Shown piece after piece: positions 47,089 through 55,518 of a DNA stretch of 64,000 bases (positions are counted from its first letter, which is position 1; each line of letters opens with the position of its first letter). The notes under the pieces were generated by a model. That model made no database searches. It saw only the letters and a program-made list of their open reading frames with translations, and was not told the origin of the DNA. Source of the stretch: Candidatus Hydrogenedens sp. Lineage in GTDB: Bacteria; Hydrogenedentota; Hydrogenedentia; Hydrogenedentales; Hydrogenedentaceae. The position numbers and the translations under genes were made by a program. Where the stretch lies: positions 48,231-112,230 of the forward strand of contig DAOSUS010000002.1 in NCBI GenBank assembly GCA_035378955.1. Reading direction: 5' to 3'.

Positions 47089-48174
47089 TCAAGTCGTGGT
47101 CTTCCCTTGTTTTTTATAAAAAACTCCAAGTAGTAGCAAAGTTAAAAGAAAAACAATCCTATCCCCTTTGTTTCCCAGCTCATTTCTCTGTTGTGGATGT
47201 GTGTTACAGGAGATAATATTTCGCAACCAGGAGCCTTGTCCACCCATGTAAATATAATATTTTTTACCATATACCTCAATCACAAGTATTCCAGATACTT
47301 TATTGAAATCTTGGGGCGTAAATTTGACCTGAAACTTCACCGTTTCTTGAGGTTCTACAAAAAACGACCGTTCTCCGACGATTTGGAACTCAGGTTCACC
47401 TATAACCCAGATATAGAAAGGAATAACTTCTGTGCCGATGTTCTGAGCAGTAAATTCACTAATCACCGAATTTTTCAACGAGACACTACCAAAGTCCAGA
47501 TTGCTATTTACCGCAGGTGTTATTATTAATGGGACATCTTTATCAATAGGAGGAATTTCAATTTCCCCTTCATTAGGGTTTTCCTGTGGAGTTATTGCAT
47601 TCGAGACAAACAAATCAAAATCCCCTTCTGCATTTTGAAACTCTTTACGGTTTGAAATTCGGTCGCCATCCAGGTCTGCTGTTGCTCGTAGGTATAATCC
47701 ACCACTTAAATTATAATTTTTTAAATCAATTGTAATTCCAACTTGACTTATAGCCCCCTGAATAAAGTATTGGATAGCCATAGGTTCTCCTAAGGTAATA
47801 ATTTCCGCACTAAAGCGTTCAATTTCATCACAAGTAATGCCGTATAATTGTTGAATGGCGATACATTTACTACCCAGAGTATTATCCTTTTTTATCTGAA
47901 CCCAATTAAAGTAATAAATGGCAACCAGTAAATCATGGTTTGGTACGGTTTCGTCTCTTAGAACGCGGTCTAATAATCTTGCATGAGCACGGTCAGGAAT
48001 ACCATTTTTATCTTCATCAATCTGGTCCGGGTCGGCATTGGGGTCAAAGGCTTTTATAATTTTTACAAAAATATTTTCGGCTTCAATATCTAAAACATAG
48101 GCAGTTGAAGAACAAAGTAATGATAAAATGAAACAAAAAGAAATAAATATTTTTTGTATTTGTGTTATTTTCAT
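47089..48174 (-). CDS. Exported protein with Hydin/SPD-2-type domain and C-terminal Cys-TM-basic tail
   Basis: A 361-residue protein with a signal peptide (1-27). The middle contains Asp-rich calcium-type sequence (DPNADPDQIDEDKNGIPDR; ADLDGDRISNRKEF). Residues about 220-320 form an immunoglobulin-like choice-of-anchor domain (DFGSVSLKNSVISEFTAQNIGTE). The C-terminus has a Cys (ISCNTHPQQ), then a helix (IVFLLTLLLLGVFY) and Lys-rich end. The Cys, TM and basic tail resemble C-terminal sorting signals of the MYXO-CTERM kind, as also seen in the GLUG protein at 49830. Confidence 0.7.
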   Translation of the reverse strand: MKITQIQKIFISFCFILSLLCSSTAYVLDIEAENIFVKIIKAFDPNADPDQIDEDKNGIPDRAHARLLDRVLRDETVPNHDLLVAIYYFNWVQIKKDNTLGSKCIAIQQLYGITCDEIERFSAEIITLGEPMAIQYFIQGAISQVGITIDLKNYNLSGGLYLRATADLDGDRISNRKEFQNAEGDFDLFVSNAITPQENPNEGEIEIPPIDKDVPLIITPAVNSNLDFGSVSLKNSVISEFTAQNIGTEVIPFYIWVIGEPEFQIVGERSFFVEPQETVKFQVKFTPQDFNKVSGILVIEVYGKKYYIYMGGQGSWLRNIISCNTHPQQRNELGNKGDRIVFLLTLLLLGVFYKKQGKTTT

Positions 48175-48313
48175 ACTTTATTTAAAATTAAGTTGTTCGT
48201 TTTCCTATTAGACTATGTTTCCTGTAAAATAGATTTATAATATTTACATTTATTTAATGAATATCATTCCAACAATTTTAGTTCTATTATATTAAATTCA
48301 CGAGGATAAAACA

Positions 48314-48535
48314 ATGAAGTATTTTAAAACGGCACAATTTGTTCCCGGAAAGGGAGATGCATGGACTTATTACGAATGTGATGATAATGAAACGATACAA
48401 CGACAATTGACCTATATCCCCGAAACAGAAGAAATTTCAAAAGTGCCTGACCCCATTGTAAAAAGGTTATACCGTCCTGAATTGTTAGAACCTTCCGCTG
48501 CAGAAGAATTTATATCCCTCTGGGAAAAAAAATAA
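48314..48535 (+). CDS. Small hypothetical protein
   Basis: A 73-residue acidic protein with no membrane segment (starts MKYFKTAQFVPGKGDAWTYY). CGAGGATAAAACA precedes the ATG. It ends 30 bp before the PHP-domain gene in the same direction, so it is probably co-transcribed. I do not recognise the family. Its coding reality is supported by the RBS, good composition and tight spacing. Confidence 0.65.
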   Translation: MKYFKTAQFVPGKGDAWTYYECDDNETIQRQLTYIPETEEISKVPDPIVKRLYRPELLEPSAAEEFISLWEKK

Positions 48536-48565
48536 ACATTAAAAATATTAAATGGAGAAGTTAAA

Positions 48566-49432
48566 TTGAAAATCAAAAATCCTTATTTGAATTCGGCAAA
48601 TTCTATTTGGGTAAAAGGGAATTTACACACACATACAAGTGTAAGTGATGGTGCCTTCAGCCCACAGGATACTATAAACCGATATGCTTCTTTAGGCTAT
48701 CAATTCCTTATGTTTAGCGAACACGATTTGGTGGCTCCTATAAATGGGCTGGACACAAAGGGAATGGTTATCATTCAGGGGAATGAAATAACAGAAGAAG
48801 GACCCCATTTGCTTCATGTAAACGCGAAAAAGAAGGTTAATCCCTATCTAAACCGTCAAAAGGTTCTGGATGAGATACGAAAAGATAATGGTTTTGCTAT
48901 TATTTCCCATCCTAACTGGGAAGAGGATTTTAATCATTGTCCGCAGGAATTTTTGGAGACATGGGAAAATTACACGGGTATTGAGGTGTACAATGGTGTT
49001 GTTCGTTGTTTACCGGGAAATCCCTGTGCCACAGACCGTTGGGACTTACTTCTTTCTCAGGGAAAATTTGTCTGGGGATATGCCAATGACGATACCCATT
49101 GGGAAGAGAACTTCGGCGTTGCATGGAATGTTGCACAGGTTGAAAGTTTGACCCTGGAAAATGTCCTGAACGCTCTAAAAAATGGGAACTTTTACACCAG
49201 CACAGGAGTTGAGATAGAAAAAATCATTGTCAATTCAAATAAAATATCTCTAACTACCTCCAATGCTAAGAAAATTGCTGTTATTGTGGACTATGGTCGG
49301 AGAATTAAAGAAGTTCATGGGAATTCTATCTGTTATGAAATTAGCGATACTTTCCCATATTCCTACATTCGTTTTGAATGTTGGGGAGAAGGTGAAGCTC
49401 AAGCGTGGACGCAGCCTTTCCGTTTGGTATAA
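48566..49432 (+). CDS. PHP-domain metal-dependent phosphoesterase
   Basis: A 288-residue protein with the PHP fold. Motif I is GNLHTHTSVSDGAFS (HTH..SDG), then FLMFSEHDLVAP, IIQGNEIT and GFAIISHPNWEED, all likely metal ligands. PHP proteins hydrolyse phosphodiesters or phosphomonoesters such as pAp or histidinol phosphate. This family is of the short stand-alone type. The start is TTG 48566 with GGAGAAG seven bases before it; no ATG fits. A C-terminal beta domain (about 215-288) follows the catalytic barrel. Confidence 0.85.
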   Translation: MKIKNPYLNSANSIWVKGNLHTHTSVSDGAFSPQDTINRYASLGYQFLMFSEHDLVAPINGLDTKGMVIIQGNEITEEGPHLLHVNAKKKVNPYLNRQKVLDEIRKDNGFAIISHPNWEEDFNHCPQEFLETWENYTGIEVYNGVVRCLPGNPCATDRWDLLLSQGKFVWGYANDDTHWEENFGVAWNVAQVESLTLENVLNALKNGNFYTSTGVEIEKIIVNSNKISLTTSNAKKIAVIVDYGRRIKEVHGNSICYEISDTFPYSYIRFECWGEGEAQAWTQPFRLV

Positions 49433-49829
49433 AAAATAGCCATAGGATTGTTTTGTATACAAAGAGTTTCTCAATAGAAAAGGTAAAAAGTAGCACTTGT
49501 GTTTATACCCATACATTCCCTCTTTTTCTCTTCCCTGTTTTATCTCGTCAGTAAGGATGTTGAGAAAATCGTTTAAATGGCGTTTGTCCTGATGTTCCAA
49601 AATTTCCCTTAAAAGGTTGAAAATAGAATTACATTGTTCAATAATATTATCATAGTAAATCTTTTGCTTTTAAACGAATTGCTTTTTCTTGTTAAAACGC
49701 AAAGATAGTACATTTTTTGAAAAATGAACGGCTTTGTATCAAGATAAGAAAGAGATAAATTGTGGAAGAGTGATATGTGTTTTATAGATTTATTGCATGT
49801 GAAATTTACTAATGACAAGGAGCTGTCTA
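49433..49829. other. Intergenic region before the GLUG protein
   Basis: About 400 bp. A reverse-strand stretch at roughly 49500-49660 has protein-like helical sequence in one frame (for example NLLREILEHQDKRHLNDFL) but no start codon with a RBS, and it decays downstream. It may be a gene remnant. The part next to 49830 is AT-rich and likely carries the promoter of the GLUG gene. No RNA gene is seen. Confidence 0.45.
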
Positions 49830-52340
49830 ATGAATAATCGAGATTGTTACGGAAAGCCTATATATTTTTTCTTATTTCTATTTTGTTGCGTGATTTTTCT
49901 TTCTGGAAGTAGTTCCTGGGCAACTCCAATTCAGATAAGTAGTATTGAGGAGTTACAGAAGATAGGCAATGATGCAAACTACCCCTTAAATGGAGTATAT
50001 GAATTAACAGAAGATATTGACGCAAGTGCCACATCAAACTGGAATGAAAAAGCGGGATTTAAACCTATAGGAACATTTAATAATCCATTTGCAGGTGATT
50101 TTAATGGCAAAGGTTACAAGATAAAAGGTCTTGTCATATCGCGGGCAGATGAAGACGATATAGGATTGTTTGGCTATGTAGATGCAGGCGGTAAAGTTCA
50201 TAATCTCCGTTTGGAAAATGTTTCAATTAAGGGTAATTCGAATGTAGGTGGGATTGTCGGACGAAACGAGGGAGTAGTAACTCAGAGTTGTGTTAATAGC
50301 GGAACGATAAAAGGAGCCGATTATGTTGGTGGTCTTACAGGACAAAATGTAGGAACAGTAAGTCAGTGTTATAATCTTGCGACGATAACAGGAAATAACC
50401 GCGTTGGGGGACTTATAGGCGAAAATCTGGCTTCCGTTAGTAATAGTTACAATTCAAGTTCCGTTACAGGGAAAGATTATGTTGGGGGACTTATAGGCTA
50501 TAATAATAGCCAGGGAAATAATGTAACTAATTGTTATAGTAGGGGAACGGTCAGGACTACAGCCGCTTCCACAGAAGAACGCATAACAGGTGGACTTATC
50601 GCAAAAAAAGAAAGTGGTAATATTAACAATTGTTACTGGGACATAAATGCGTCGGGGCAGAGTACTTCTGATGGAGGCACAGGAAAAACAACGGAGGAAA
50701 TGAAACAGAAAGGCACTTTTATAAATTGGGATTTTGAAACCGTTTGGAGAATTTATTCCAGTGATGTATATCCTTATCCCTATCCTTTCTTACGGGATAT
50801 TAGTCCGGGAAGTATCATTGTGGACAGTGTTGGAGAATTACAGAAGATAGGAAAGATTTATCCTTTAAATGGCGAGTTTGAATTAATTAAAGATATTGAT
50901 ATGTCGGGCATAGATTTGCCTCCTATTGGAACGAACAAAGATAATCCCTTTAAAGGCAAATTTGATGGGAAAGGATATAAAATAATCGGTCTAACAATTA
51001 ATCGAACTTCCGAAAACTATGTTGGTTTATTTGGCTATGTTGATACAAAAGGCGAGATTAAGAATTTGAACATAGAAAATGCTTCGGTATCAGGGTCTTC
51101 TTTCGTTGGTATATTGGCGGGTCAAAGTTATGGTACCGTGAGTAATTGTTATACAGAGGGTTCTGTATCCGGGTATACCAGTGCTTCTTCAAGCACTTCT
51201 TCCTCTATTGGTGTATTAATAGGTCAAAATCATGGGACAGTGAGTAGTTGTCGTGCAAAGGGTTCCATTTCAGGCTCTACAAACATTTCTTCTATCGGAA
51301 TATTAGCGGGTCAAAATTATGGCACTATAAGTAGTTGTCATGCAGAAGGTTCTGTGTCCGGGTATGCTTCGATTGGTGGTGCCGTAGGTTCAAATTCTGG
51401 CAAGATAAGTAGTTGTTATGCAGAAGTTACAACGCAGGGGAGTATAAATGTTGGTGGTTTGGTAGGTGAAAATAATAATGAAATAAGTAACTGTTATGCT
51501 ACGGGTTCTGTTTCCGGTATTTTATATAGTGGCGGTCTTGTAGGCGGAAACTATAGGGGCACAATAAATTATTGTTATTCAGCAGGTCCTGTATCAAAAA
51601 CTTCAGGGGCTTCATATATTGGCGGACTTTTGGGATATAATCATTTAGGTACGGTAAGTAATTCGTATTGGGATACAGAAACATCAAAACAGAGCAGTTC
51701 TGCGGGTGGCACTGGTAAAACAACGGCAAAAATGAAACAACGAGCCACTTTTGCAGGTTGGGATTTTGAAAAGGTATGGTATATAAAAGAAAATGAATCG
51801 TATCCGCAATTAATATCCCAATTTGTTGGTTTAAATGTTGTTCCAGATGTGGTCGGTATGAATCAGAATTCCGCACAGACTGTAATAAAGTCTGCAAATT
51901 TGACAGTAGGGGATGTTATACAGGAATGTAGTAATGACACATCCTCAGGGAATGTTATAAGTCAGAATCCCCCAGCGGGAACTCAAGTAGACCCGGGTTC
52001 CGTAGTTACTATTAAGGTTTCCACAGGTGCATGCCCAATGACATTAAAAGAATTAAAGAACATAATAAAGAAGCGTTTTTCACTATTGGATGCGAATGGA
52101 GATAACTTGATAAGTTGGGATGAATTAAGTATTGTATATCCCTGGTTAACTCGAGAGATATTCAGTCAAATAGATACCAATGGCGATGGGAATATCAGTC
52201 AAGACGAAGCAACAACAAAGAATGCTTGTGGCTGTACCAGCAAATCTTTTGGCAACGATTCCTTATGGAGACATCTATTTGATTTTATATTTATTGGAAT
52301 ATTATTGTTTATGATGAACGGTTCACGATTAAATAAATAA
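49830..52340 (+). CDS. Surface protein with GLUG repeats, PASTA domain, EF-hand pair and Cys-TM anchor
   Basis: An 836-residue protein with a signal (about 8-32, LFLFCCVIFLSG...SWATP). Two similar halves each open with an IxSxxELQKIG segment and run into GLUG-type beta repeats (VGGLIGENLASVSNSYN, VGGLVGENNNEISNCYA), about 15 copies. After that come a PASTA-like domain (about 669-735: VVPDVVGMNQNSAQTVI), two EF-hand loops (DANGDNLISWDE and DTNGDGNISQDE, about 752-795), a Cys motif C800-G-C802, a hydrophobic helix (816-832) and a basic end. ATG 49830 with AAGGAG seven bases upstream is the start. It is probably an adhesin or calcium-dependent surface protein. Confidence 0.85.
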   Translation: MNNRDCYGKPIYFFLFLFCCVIFLSGSSSWATPIQISSIEELQKIGNDANYPLNGVYELTEDIDASATSNWNEKAGFKPIGTFNNPFAGDFNGKGYKIKGLVISRADEDDIGLFGYVDAGGKVHNLRLENVSIKGNSNVGGIVGRNEGVVTQSCVNSGTIKGADYVGGLTGQNVGTVSQCYNLATITGNNRVGGLIGENLASVSNSYNSSSVTGKDYVGGLIGYNNSQGNNVTNCYSRGTVRTTAASTEERITGGLIAKKESGNINNCYWDINASGQSTSDGGTGKTTEEMKQKGTFINWDFETVWRIYSSDVYPYPYPFLRDISPGSIIVDSVGELQKIGKIYPLNGEFELIKDIDMSGIDLPPIGTNKDNPFKGKFDGKGYKIIGLTINRTSENYVGLFGYVDTKGEIKNLNIENASVSGSSFVGILAGQSYGTVSNCYTEGSVSGYTSASSSTSSSIGVLIGQNHGTVSSCRAKGSISGSTNISSIGILAGQNYGTISSCHAEGSVSGYASIGGAVGSNSGKISSCYAEVTTQGSINVGGLVGENNNEISNCYATGSVSGILYSGGLVGGNYRGTINYCYSAGPVSKTSGASYIGGLLGYNHLGTVSNSYWDTETSKQSSSAGGTGKTTAKMKQRATFAGWDFEKVWYIKENESYPQLISQFVGLNVVPDVVGMNQNSAQTVIKSANLTVGDVIQECSNDTSSGNVISQNPPAGTQVDPGSVVTIKVSTGACPMTLKELKNIIKKRFSLLDANGDNLISWDELSIVYPWLTREIFSQIDTNGDGNISQDEATTKNACGCTSKSFGNDSLWRHLFDFIFIGILLFMMNGSRLNK

Positions 52341-52425
52341 AGATTGTTGATATACAGTAAGTTTCGAGAATTCTCTCTATTGTTTTGTTGAGTTATATCC
52401 TATAATTTTGTGATATTATTGGCAG

Positions 52426-52442
52426 AAAAGGAAACCTTTTTT
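52426..52442 (+). terminator. Weak intrinsic terminator-like hairpin after the GLUG gene
   Basis: AAAAGG, a GAAA-type loop region, then CCTTTT and more T residues. The stem is only 6 bp, so efficiency is uncertain. It separates the GLUG gene from the peptide cassette. Confidence 0.35.
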
Positions 52443-52562
52443 ATGTAATTGGGTATTAAATTAGTATATTATATTTTTCAGGAAAAAAAACTGTAATAAA
52501 ATCGAATGAAAACAATATTCTATATTAGGTAAGATAAGAACTTAATATACAGGAGTCTGAAA

Positions 52563-52715
52563 ATGAAACATATAAAAGAATTAACCACCTTGCACAAAGC
52601 AGAAATTGAAACGACTTTGAGTATCGGACAGATATTAACCCTTGTTGCAAATATTTTATCTGTCGTGGCTCAGGCTTTTGTTGCTAAAGAAGGAGGTTCA
52701 ACTTCTTCTAAGTAG
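52563..52715 (+). CDS. Precursor-like small peptide 1 of a paralogous set
   Basis: A 50-residue peptide, too short for routine ORF calling. It begins MKHIKELTTLHKAEIE, has a hydrophobic amphipathic stretch at about residues 21-41 (IGQILTLVANILSVVAQAF) and ends in a Gly/Ser/Thr-rich tail (GGSTSSK). AGGAG lies eight bases before the ATG. It shares the motif H-I-K-x-x-T at residues 3-8 with peptides 2-5, which is the main evidence that all five are real genes. It is first in the cassette leading to the GNAT, protease, transporter and SPASM genes. Confidence 0.8.
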   Translation: MKHIKELTTLHKAEIETTLSIGQILTLVANILSVVAQAFVAKEGGSTSSK

Positions 52716-52739
52716 TTAAAATAAAAGGAGATAGAAATA

Positions 52740-52934
52740 ATGAAAAGAATTCAATGTATCACTGTAAAACCATCAAAGGCACAGCAAGGACAAGGTTCTA
52801 ATTTTTGCACGAATATCGAAAGCGATTACCAGGCATTTCTTTGTTTCTTACTTTCTGTGCTTACGAATTTCTTCCTGCCCTTAGCAGAAATAAAAAAACC
52901 ACAAGAAACAACAAATACTACAACCAGTTCATAA
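52740..52934 (+). CDS. Precursor-like small peptide 2
   Basis: A 64-residue peptide starting MKRIQCITVKPSKAQQ (motif R-I-Q-x-x-T). It has Cys at residues 6 and 23 and a third in the hydrophobic core (AFLCFLLSVLTNFFLPLA), and the tail ends QETTNTTTSS. AAAGGAGA lies eight bases before ATG 52740. It starts 24 bp after peptide 1. It is the only member with cysteines. Confidence 0.78.
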   Translation: MKRIQCITVKPSKAQQGQGSNFCTNIESDYQAFLCFLLSVLTNFFLPLAEIKKPQETTNTTTSS

Positions 52935-53006
52935 AATACGGGACAATTGAAGTTTGTAAAATACTGTATATTTAGTATAATAGATTTATAGTTTAAAGGT
53001 ATTTTT

Positions 53007-53165
53007 ATGAAACATATCAAAAAACAGACATATAACAGACCTGTTCAAGCGGTTACTGTTGATGTTCTTTTGACTCTTTTTCTACAAATATTAGAAGCCG
53101 TTCGAACTTTGCTTGAAACGAGAAATACAGATAACACCTCAACATTGGACGGAAGTGGTAAGTGA
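53007..53165 (+). CDS. Precursor-like small peptide 3
   Basis: A 52-residue peptide starting MKHIKKQTYNRPVQ. The core VTVDVLLTLFLQILEAVRTLL has regular leucine spacing, suggesting an amphipathic helix. The tail is NTDNTSTLDGSGK. AAAGGT precedes the ATG by seven bases. Its stop (53163-53165) lies two bases before the ATG of peptide 4. Confidence 0.78.
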   Translation: MKHIKKQTYNRPVQAVTVDVLLTLFLQILEAVRTLLETRNTDNTSTLDGSGK

Positions 53166-53167
53166 GA

Positions 53168-53374
53168 ATGGTTCGGAAGAAGATACATATAAAGAAAATA
53201 ACACAGCCTATCGCTGCAAGTGATTTTCCTTTTACCACTGTAAATATAATAAAATTTATTGAAGATATTATAAAGATTTTTATTCCTGTTTTTAAGAACA
53301 AAGACCCGGAAGCACCGCCACCGAGTACCGGTACAACGATGCCGACAACAACAAATACATCTTCAAGCAGTTAA
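53168..53374 (+). CDS. Precursor-like small peptide 4
   Basis: A 68-residue peptide. The shared motif appears as H-I-K-K-I-T at residues 7-12, after a short basic extension (MVRKKI). The core TVNIIKFIEDIIKIFIPVF is strongly amphipathic. The tail is Pro- then Thr/Ser-rich (APPPSTGTT, then NTSSSS). An in-frame GTG at 53162, overlapping the stop of peptide 3, is an alternative start that would add two residues. It ends 53 bp before peptide 5. Confidence 0.75.
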   Translation: MVRKKIHIKKITQPIAASDFPFTTVNIIKFIEDIIKIFIPVFKNKDPEAPPPSTGTTMPTTTNTSSSS

Positions 53375-53426
53375 ATAAATTTGTATATAATAACAATCAA
53401 AAAATTGCAATATGGGAAAGAGGAAT

Positions 53427-53546
53427 ATGAAACACATTCGAAAAATGACATTACGGAAAGCCGACGCTTTTACAAACTTCTTAAATGCAGTGTGGCGTGC
53501 CTGGCAGGATTTCCGTTACGAAAAGAAAAACGAAATTGGTTTTTAA
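53427..53546 (+). CDS. Precursor-like small peptide 5
   Basis: A 39-residue peptide starting MKHIRKMTLRKADAF (motif H-I-R-x-x-T) with an amphipathic core (FTNFLNAVWRAWQDF) rich in Trp and no Ser/Thr tail. AGAGGA lies just before the ATG. A longer frame over the same bases (53381-53599) lacks the motif and a RBS and is rejected. The next gene starts 98 bp later, and I see no further peptide in that gap. Confidence 0.65.
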   Translation: MKHIRKMTLRKADAFTNFLNAVWRAWQDFRYEKKNEIGF

Positions 53547-53644
53547 TTTTTCGTTATCATAAGCAGGGATTTTTTTCGATTGTATCCATGCCATCGTAGG
53601 GCGTGGAGGTGCGGAATTTTAACTGCGGGATGTAACCTTTCTGT

Positions 53645-54184
53645 ATGATAAAAAAAACTCATGCGATTATTCGCAATGCAGACCGTTTTGATGCTAAAGA
53701 ACTCCTTCGTTTCTATCTGCACAAACCTATATTTGCTTCCCTGCTGGATACGAAACGGGAACCGCTCATGCCCAATCTGAGCGAGTTAGAGGAACTTCTG
53801 CAACATAAAGATGCGGCTCAGTCCTTTTATGCAGTTGAAAATAAAATGGGCGACATTTGCGGTTTCGTTGTCCTGAAAGGGATAAATCCCGAAGCACTTT
53901 TTGGAGAGATAATGCTTCTTTTTGAAAATGAAACATACGAAAGAGAAGAGGTTCTAATTCAAGAAGCACTGGAATTTATTGAGACGCGGGCATTTGAACA
54001 ACTCCATCTAAGAAAATTAATGACGACCTGTTTGGATGAAGAGGAAAATCTGCGAAACTTTTTATTAAATCATTCCTATCAATGCGAGGGATGTATGCGA
54101 GAGGTGCTATTTACCTCTGGAAAATGGCATAATCTTGAGACATGGGCAAAATTTCAAATAACGAAAGTTTGTCGGAAGAATTGA
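53645..54184 (+). CDS. GNAT-fold acetyltransferase-like protein 1 of the peptide cassette
   Basis: A 179-residue protein with GNAT topology: start AIIRNADRFDAKELLRFYL, beta-strand DICGFVVLKG, helix and NLRNFLLNHSYQCEGCMREVLF, ending in a WHNLETWAKF segment similar to RimJ-type enzymes. The acetyl-CoA pyrophosphate loop, usually R/QxxGxG/A, is not obvious, so cofactor binding is uncertain. GNATs acylate amines on proteins, peptides or small molecules. It is first of six genes packed with little spacing and may acylate the small peptides just upstream. Confidence 0.72.
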   Translation: MIKKTHAIIRNADRFDAKELLRFYLHKPIFASLLDTKREPLMPNLSELEELLQHKDAAQSFYAVENKMGDICGFVVLKGINPEALFGEIMLLFENETYEREEVLIQEALEFIETRAFEQLHLRKLMTTCLDEEENLRNFLLNHSYQCEGCMREVLFTSGKWHNLETWAKFQITKVCRKN

Positions 54185-54202
54185 AATAAGAAGGGTTTTT
54201 TC

Positions 54203-54823
54203 GTGAGTATTATTACAAAATCTTTTATCCGTAGAGCAGACCGAGACGACTTAGATACACTCATCCGCTGGATGGAAGATGAAGATTTTCAATATTTTTT
54301 ATATGGTGACCCTGCCCGTTCTCCGCGAACTATTCGTGAACAGATTATCGGATTTCTAAGTAAAAATACAGGAAGTCCTATCCCTGCCAGTGTCTATTTT
54401 ATCGTTGATTCTCCAGAAGGACCTTTAGGTATGATTTCACTACAAAATATTAGTTGGCGAAATCGTTCCTGCAATCTGGATGTATATATAGCCCCGGAAC
54501 ATCGAAATCATCTGACCACGGGGATTAATGTTTTTCGTGCATTAGAGTATGCCTTTGACGAACTCAATTTACATCGTATTACCGCTATTATTTATTCCTT
54601 TAATAAACCTTCATGGAAATTATTGGAATTTCTGGGAGCCCAAAGGGAACTTACGCTGAAAGACCACATTACCCGAAACGGTGTCTGGCATGATGTTTAT
54701 GTTTACGGCTTGCTAAAAGAGGAATTTCAAATCTGGCGTAAGAAAAATACTGAACATACAAGGGAAATTACCCTGCAAAAAATGGCAGAAAGCATGAAGA
54801 ACCATCTGGAGAAGTCTCTGTGA
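54203..54823 (+). CDS. GNAT-fold acetyltransferase-like protein 2 of the peptide cassette
   Basis: A 206-residue protein closer to the RimJ/RimL group: SFIRRADRDDLDTLIRWMEDEDF, GPLGMISLQNISWRNRSCNLDVYI, EYAFDELNLHRITAIIYSFN, LLEFLGAQRE, and the C-terminal GVWHDVYVYGLL. The CoA loop is replaced by PEHRNHLTTG, a weak match. The start is GTG 54203 with AGAAGGG upstream. Its stop overlaps the GTG start of the CPBP protease by 4 bp, so translation is coupled. Confidence 0.78.
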   Translation: MSIITKSFIRRADRDDLDTLIRWMEDEDFQYFLYGDPARSPRTIREQIIGFLSKNTGSPIPASVYFIVDSPEGPLGMISLQNISWRNRSCNLDVYIAPEHRNHLTTGINVFRALEYAFDELNLHRITAIIYSFNKPSWKLLEFLGAQRELTLKDHITRNGVWHDVYVYGLLKEEFQIWRKKNTEHTREITLQKMAESMKNHLEKSL

Positions 54824-55518
54824 GTATCAGGATAATTCTTGTCGTCCTCTTCTCCATGTATTTTCTACTGGAATTATGCCGCCATTTTTTCCAAATTCAG
54901 AAATTAACTGCAATTGTAAAAATCATTCAGTCTCTTTTACTTATTTGTGCGGTTGTTTATTTGATTGTTCAGCAAATACTCCCGAGAAATTTATTCTTCG
55001 TGCCGAACTGGATTACAGGATTGTTATTAGGGCATATTTTATACACTCTTGGTTTTCTTATCATAGTAGGTTTTAATCCCATCGTTAAAAATCAATTTCT
55101 ATCCTTTTTACAGGTATGCCGTTTTTCTTTTCTTTCGCCTATGATATTAGGTAGAACTTTCATTGTTGCACTTACAGAGGAAATTATTTATCGCGCTACT
55201 ATCCAGCCTATTCTGATAGGAATAATCGGTAATGTTGTTATTGCCATTCTGATAGTATCCATCAGTTTTACCTTAGTGCATGAACATATTTTTAAAAATC
55301 AATTACGGCAGAATGTCGAATTTTTGATATTCTCTGTTATTATAAGTATTCTCTACCTGATTACAAATGATTTAGGTTTTGTAACAATTGTCCATTTCAT
55401 TCGTAATATGGAAAGCAATTACCTGGAATTTCAGGAGAAATTACAGGAAACAAATGACCCTGAGAAATGTTTGGACGAGTTAGAAAGGACCCTGTTTGAG
55501 GTAAGCGGAGTTTCTTGA
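54820..55518 (+). CDS. CPBP-family intramembrane protease
   Basis: A 232-residue protein with about 6-7 transmembrane helices. CPBP/Abi motifs are present: E120-E121-x3-R (EEIIYRA), H154 in TLVHEHIF and H192 in TIVHFIRN. The family includes CAAX-type proteases, bacteriocin immunity proteins and the myxosortases that process Cys-containing C-terminal signals. Starts at GTG 54820, overlapping the previous stop. In this setting it could cleave the leader or tail of the peptides, or confer immunity. Which is unknown. Confidence 0.8.
   Translation: MSIRIILVVLFSMYFLLELCRHFFQIQKLTAIVKIIQSLLLICAVVYLIVQQILPRNLFFVPNWITGLLLGHILYTLGFLIIVGFNPIVKNQFLSFLQVCRFSFLSPMILGRTFIVALTEEIIYRATIQPILIGIIGNVVIAILIVSISFTLVHEHIFKNQLRQNVEFLIFSVIISILYLITNDLGFVTIVHFIRNMESNYLEFQEKLQETNDPEKCLDELERTLFEVSGVS

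Noticed and set aside
49250..49600. 116-codon minus-strand frame
   Set aside because: More than half lies antisense to the PHP gene. Only the first part looks protein-like, and it needs a TTG start without a clear RBS, so I list it only as a possible remnant.
52341..52562. Promoter for the peptide cassette
   Set aside because: Several TATA-like boxes occur in this AT-rich stretch, but none has a convincing -35 box at 16-18 bp, so I do not annotate a specific promoter.
53381..53599. 72-codon plus-strand frame overlapping peptide 5
   Set aside because: Peptide 5 in a different frame has the shared leader motif and a RBS at its ATG; this longer frame has neither.
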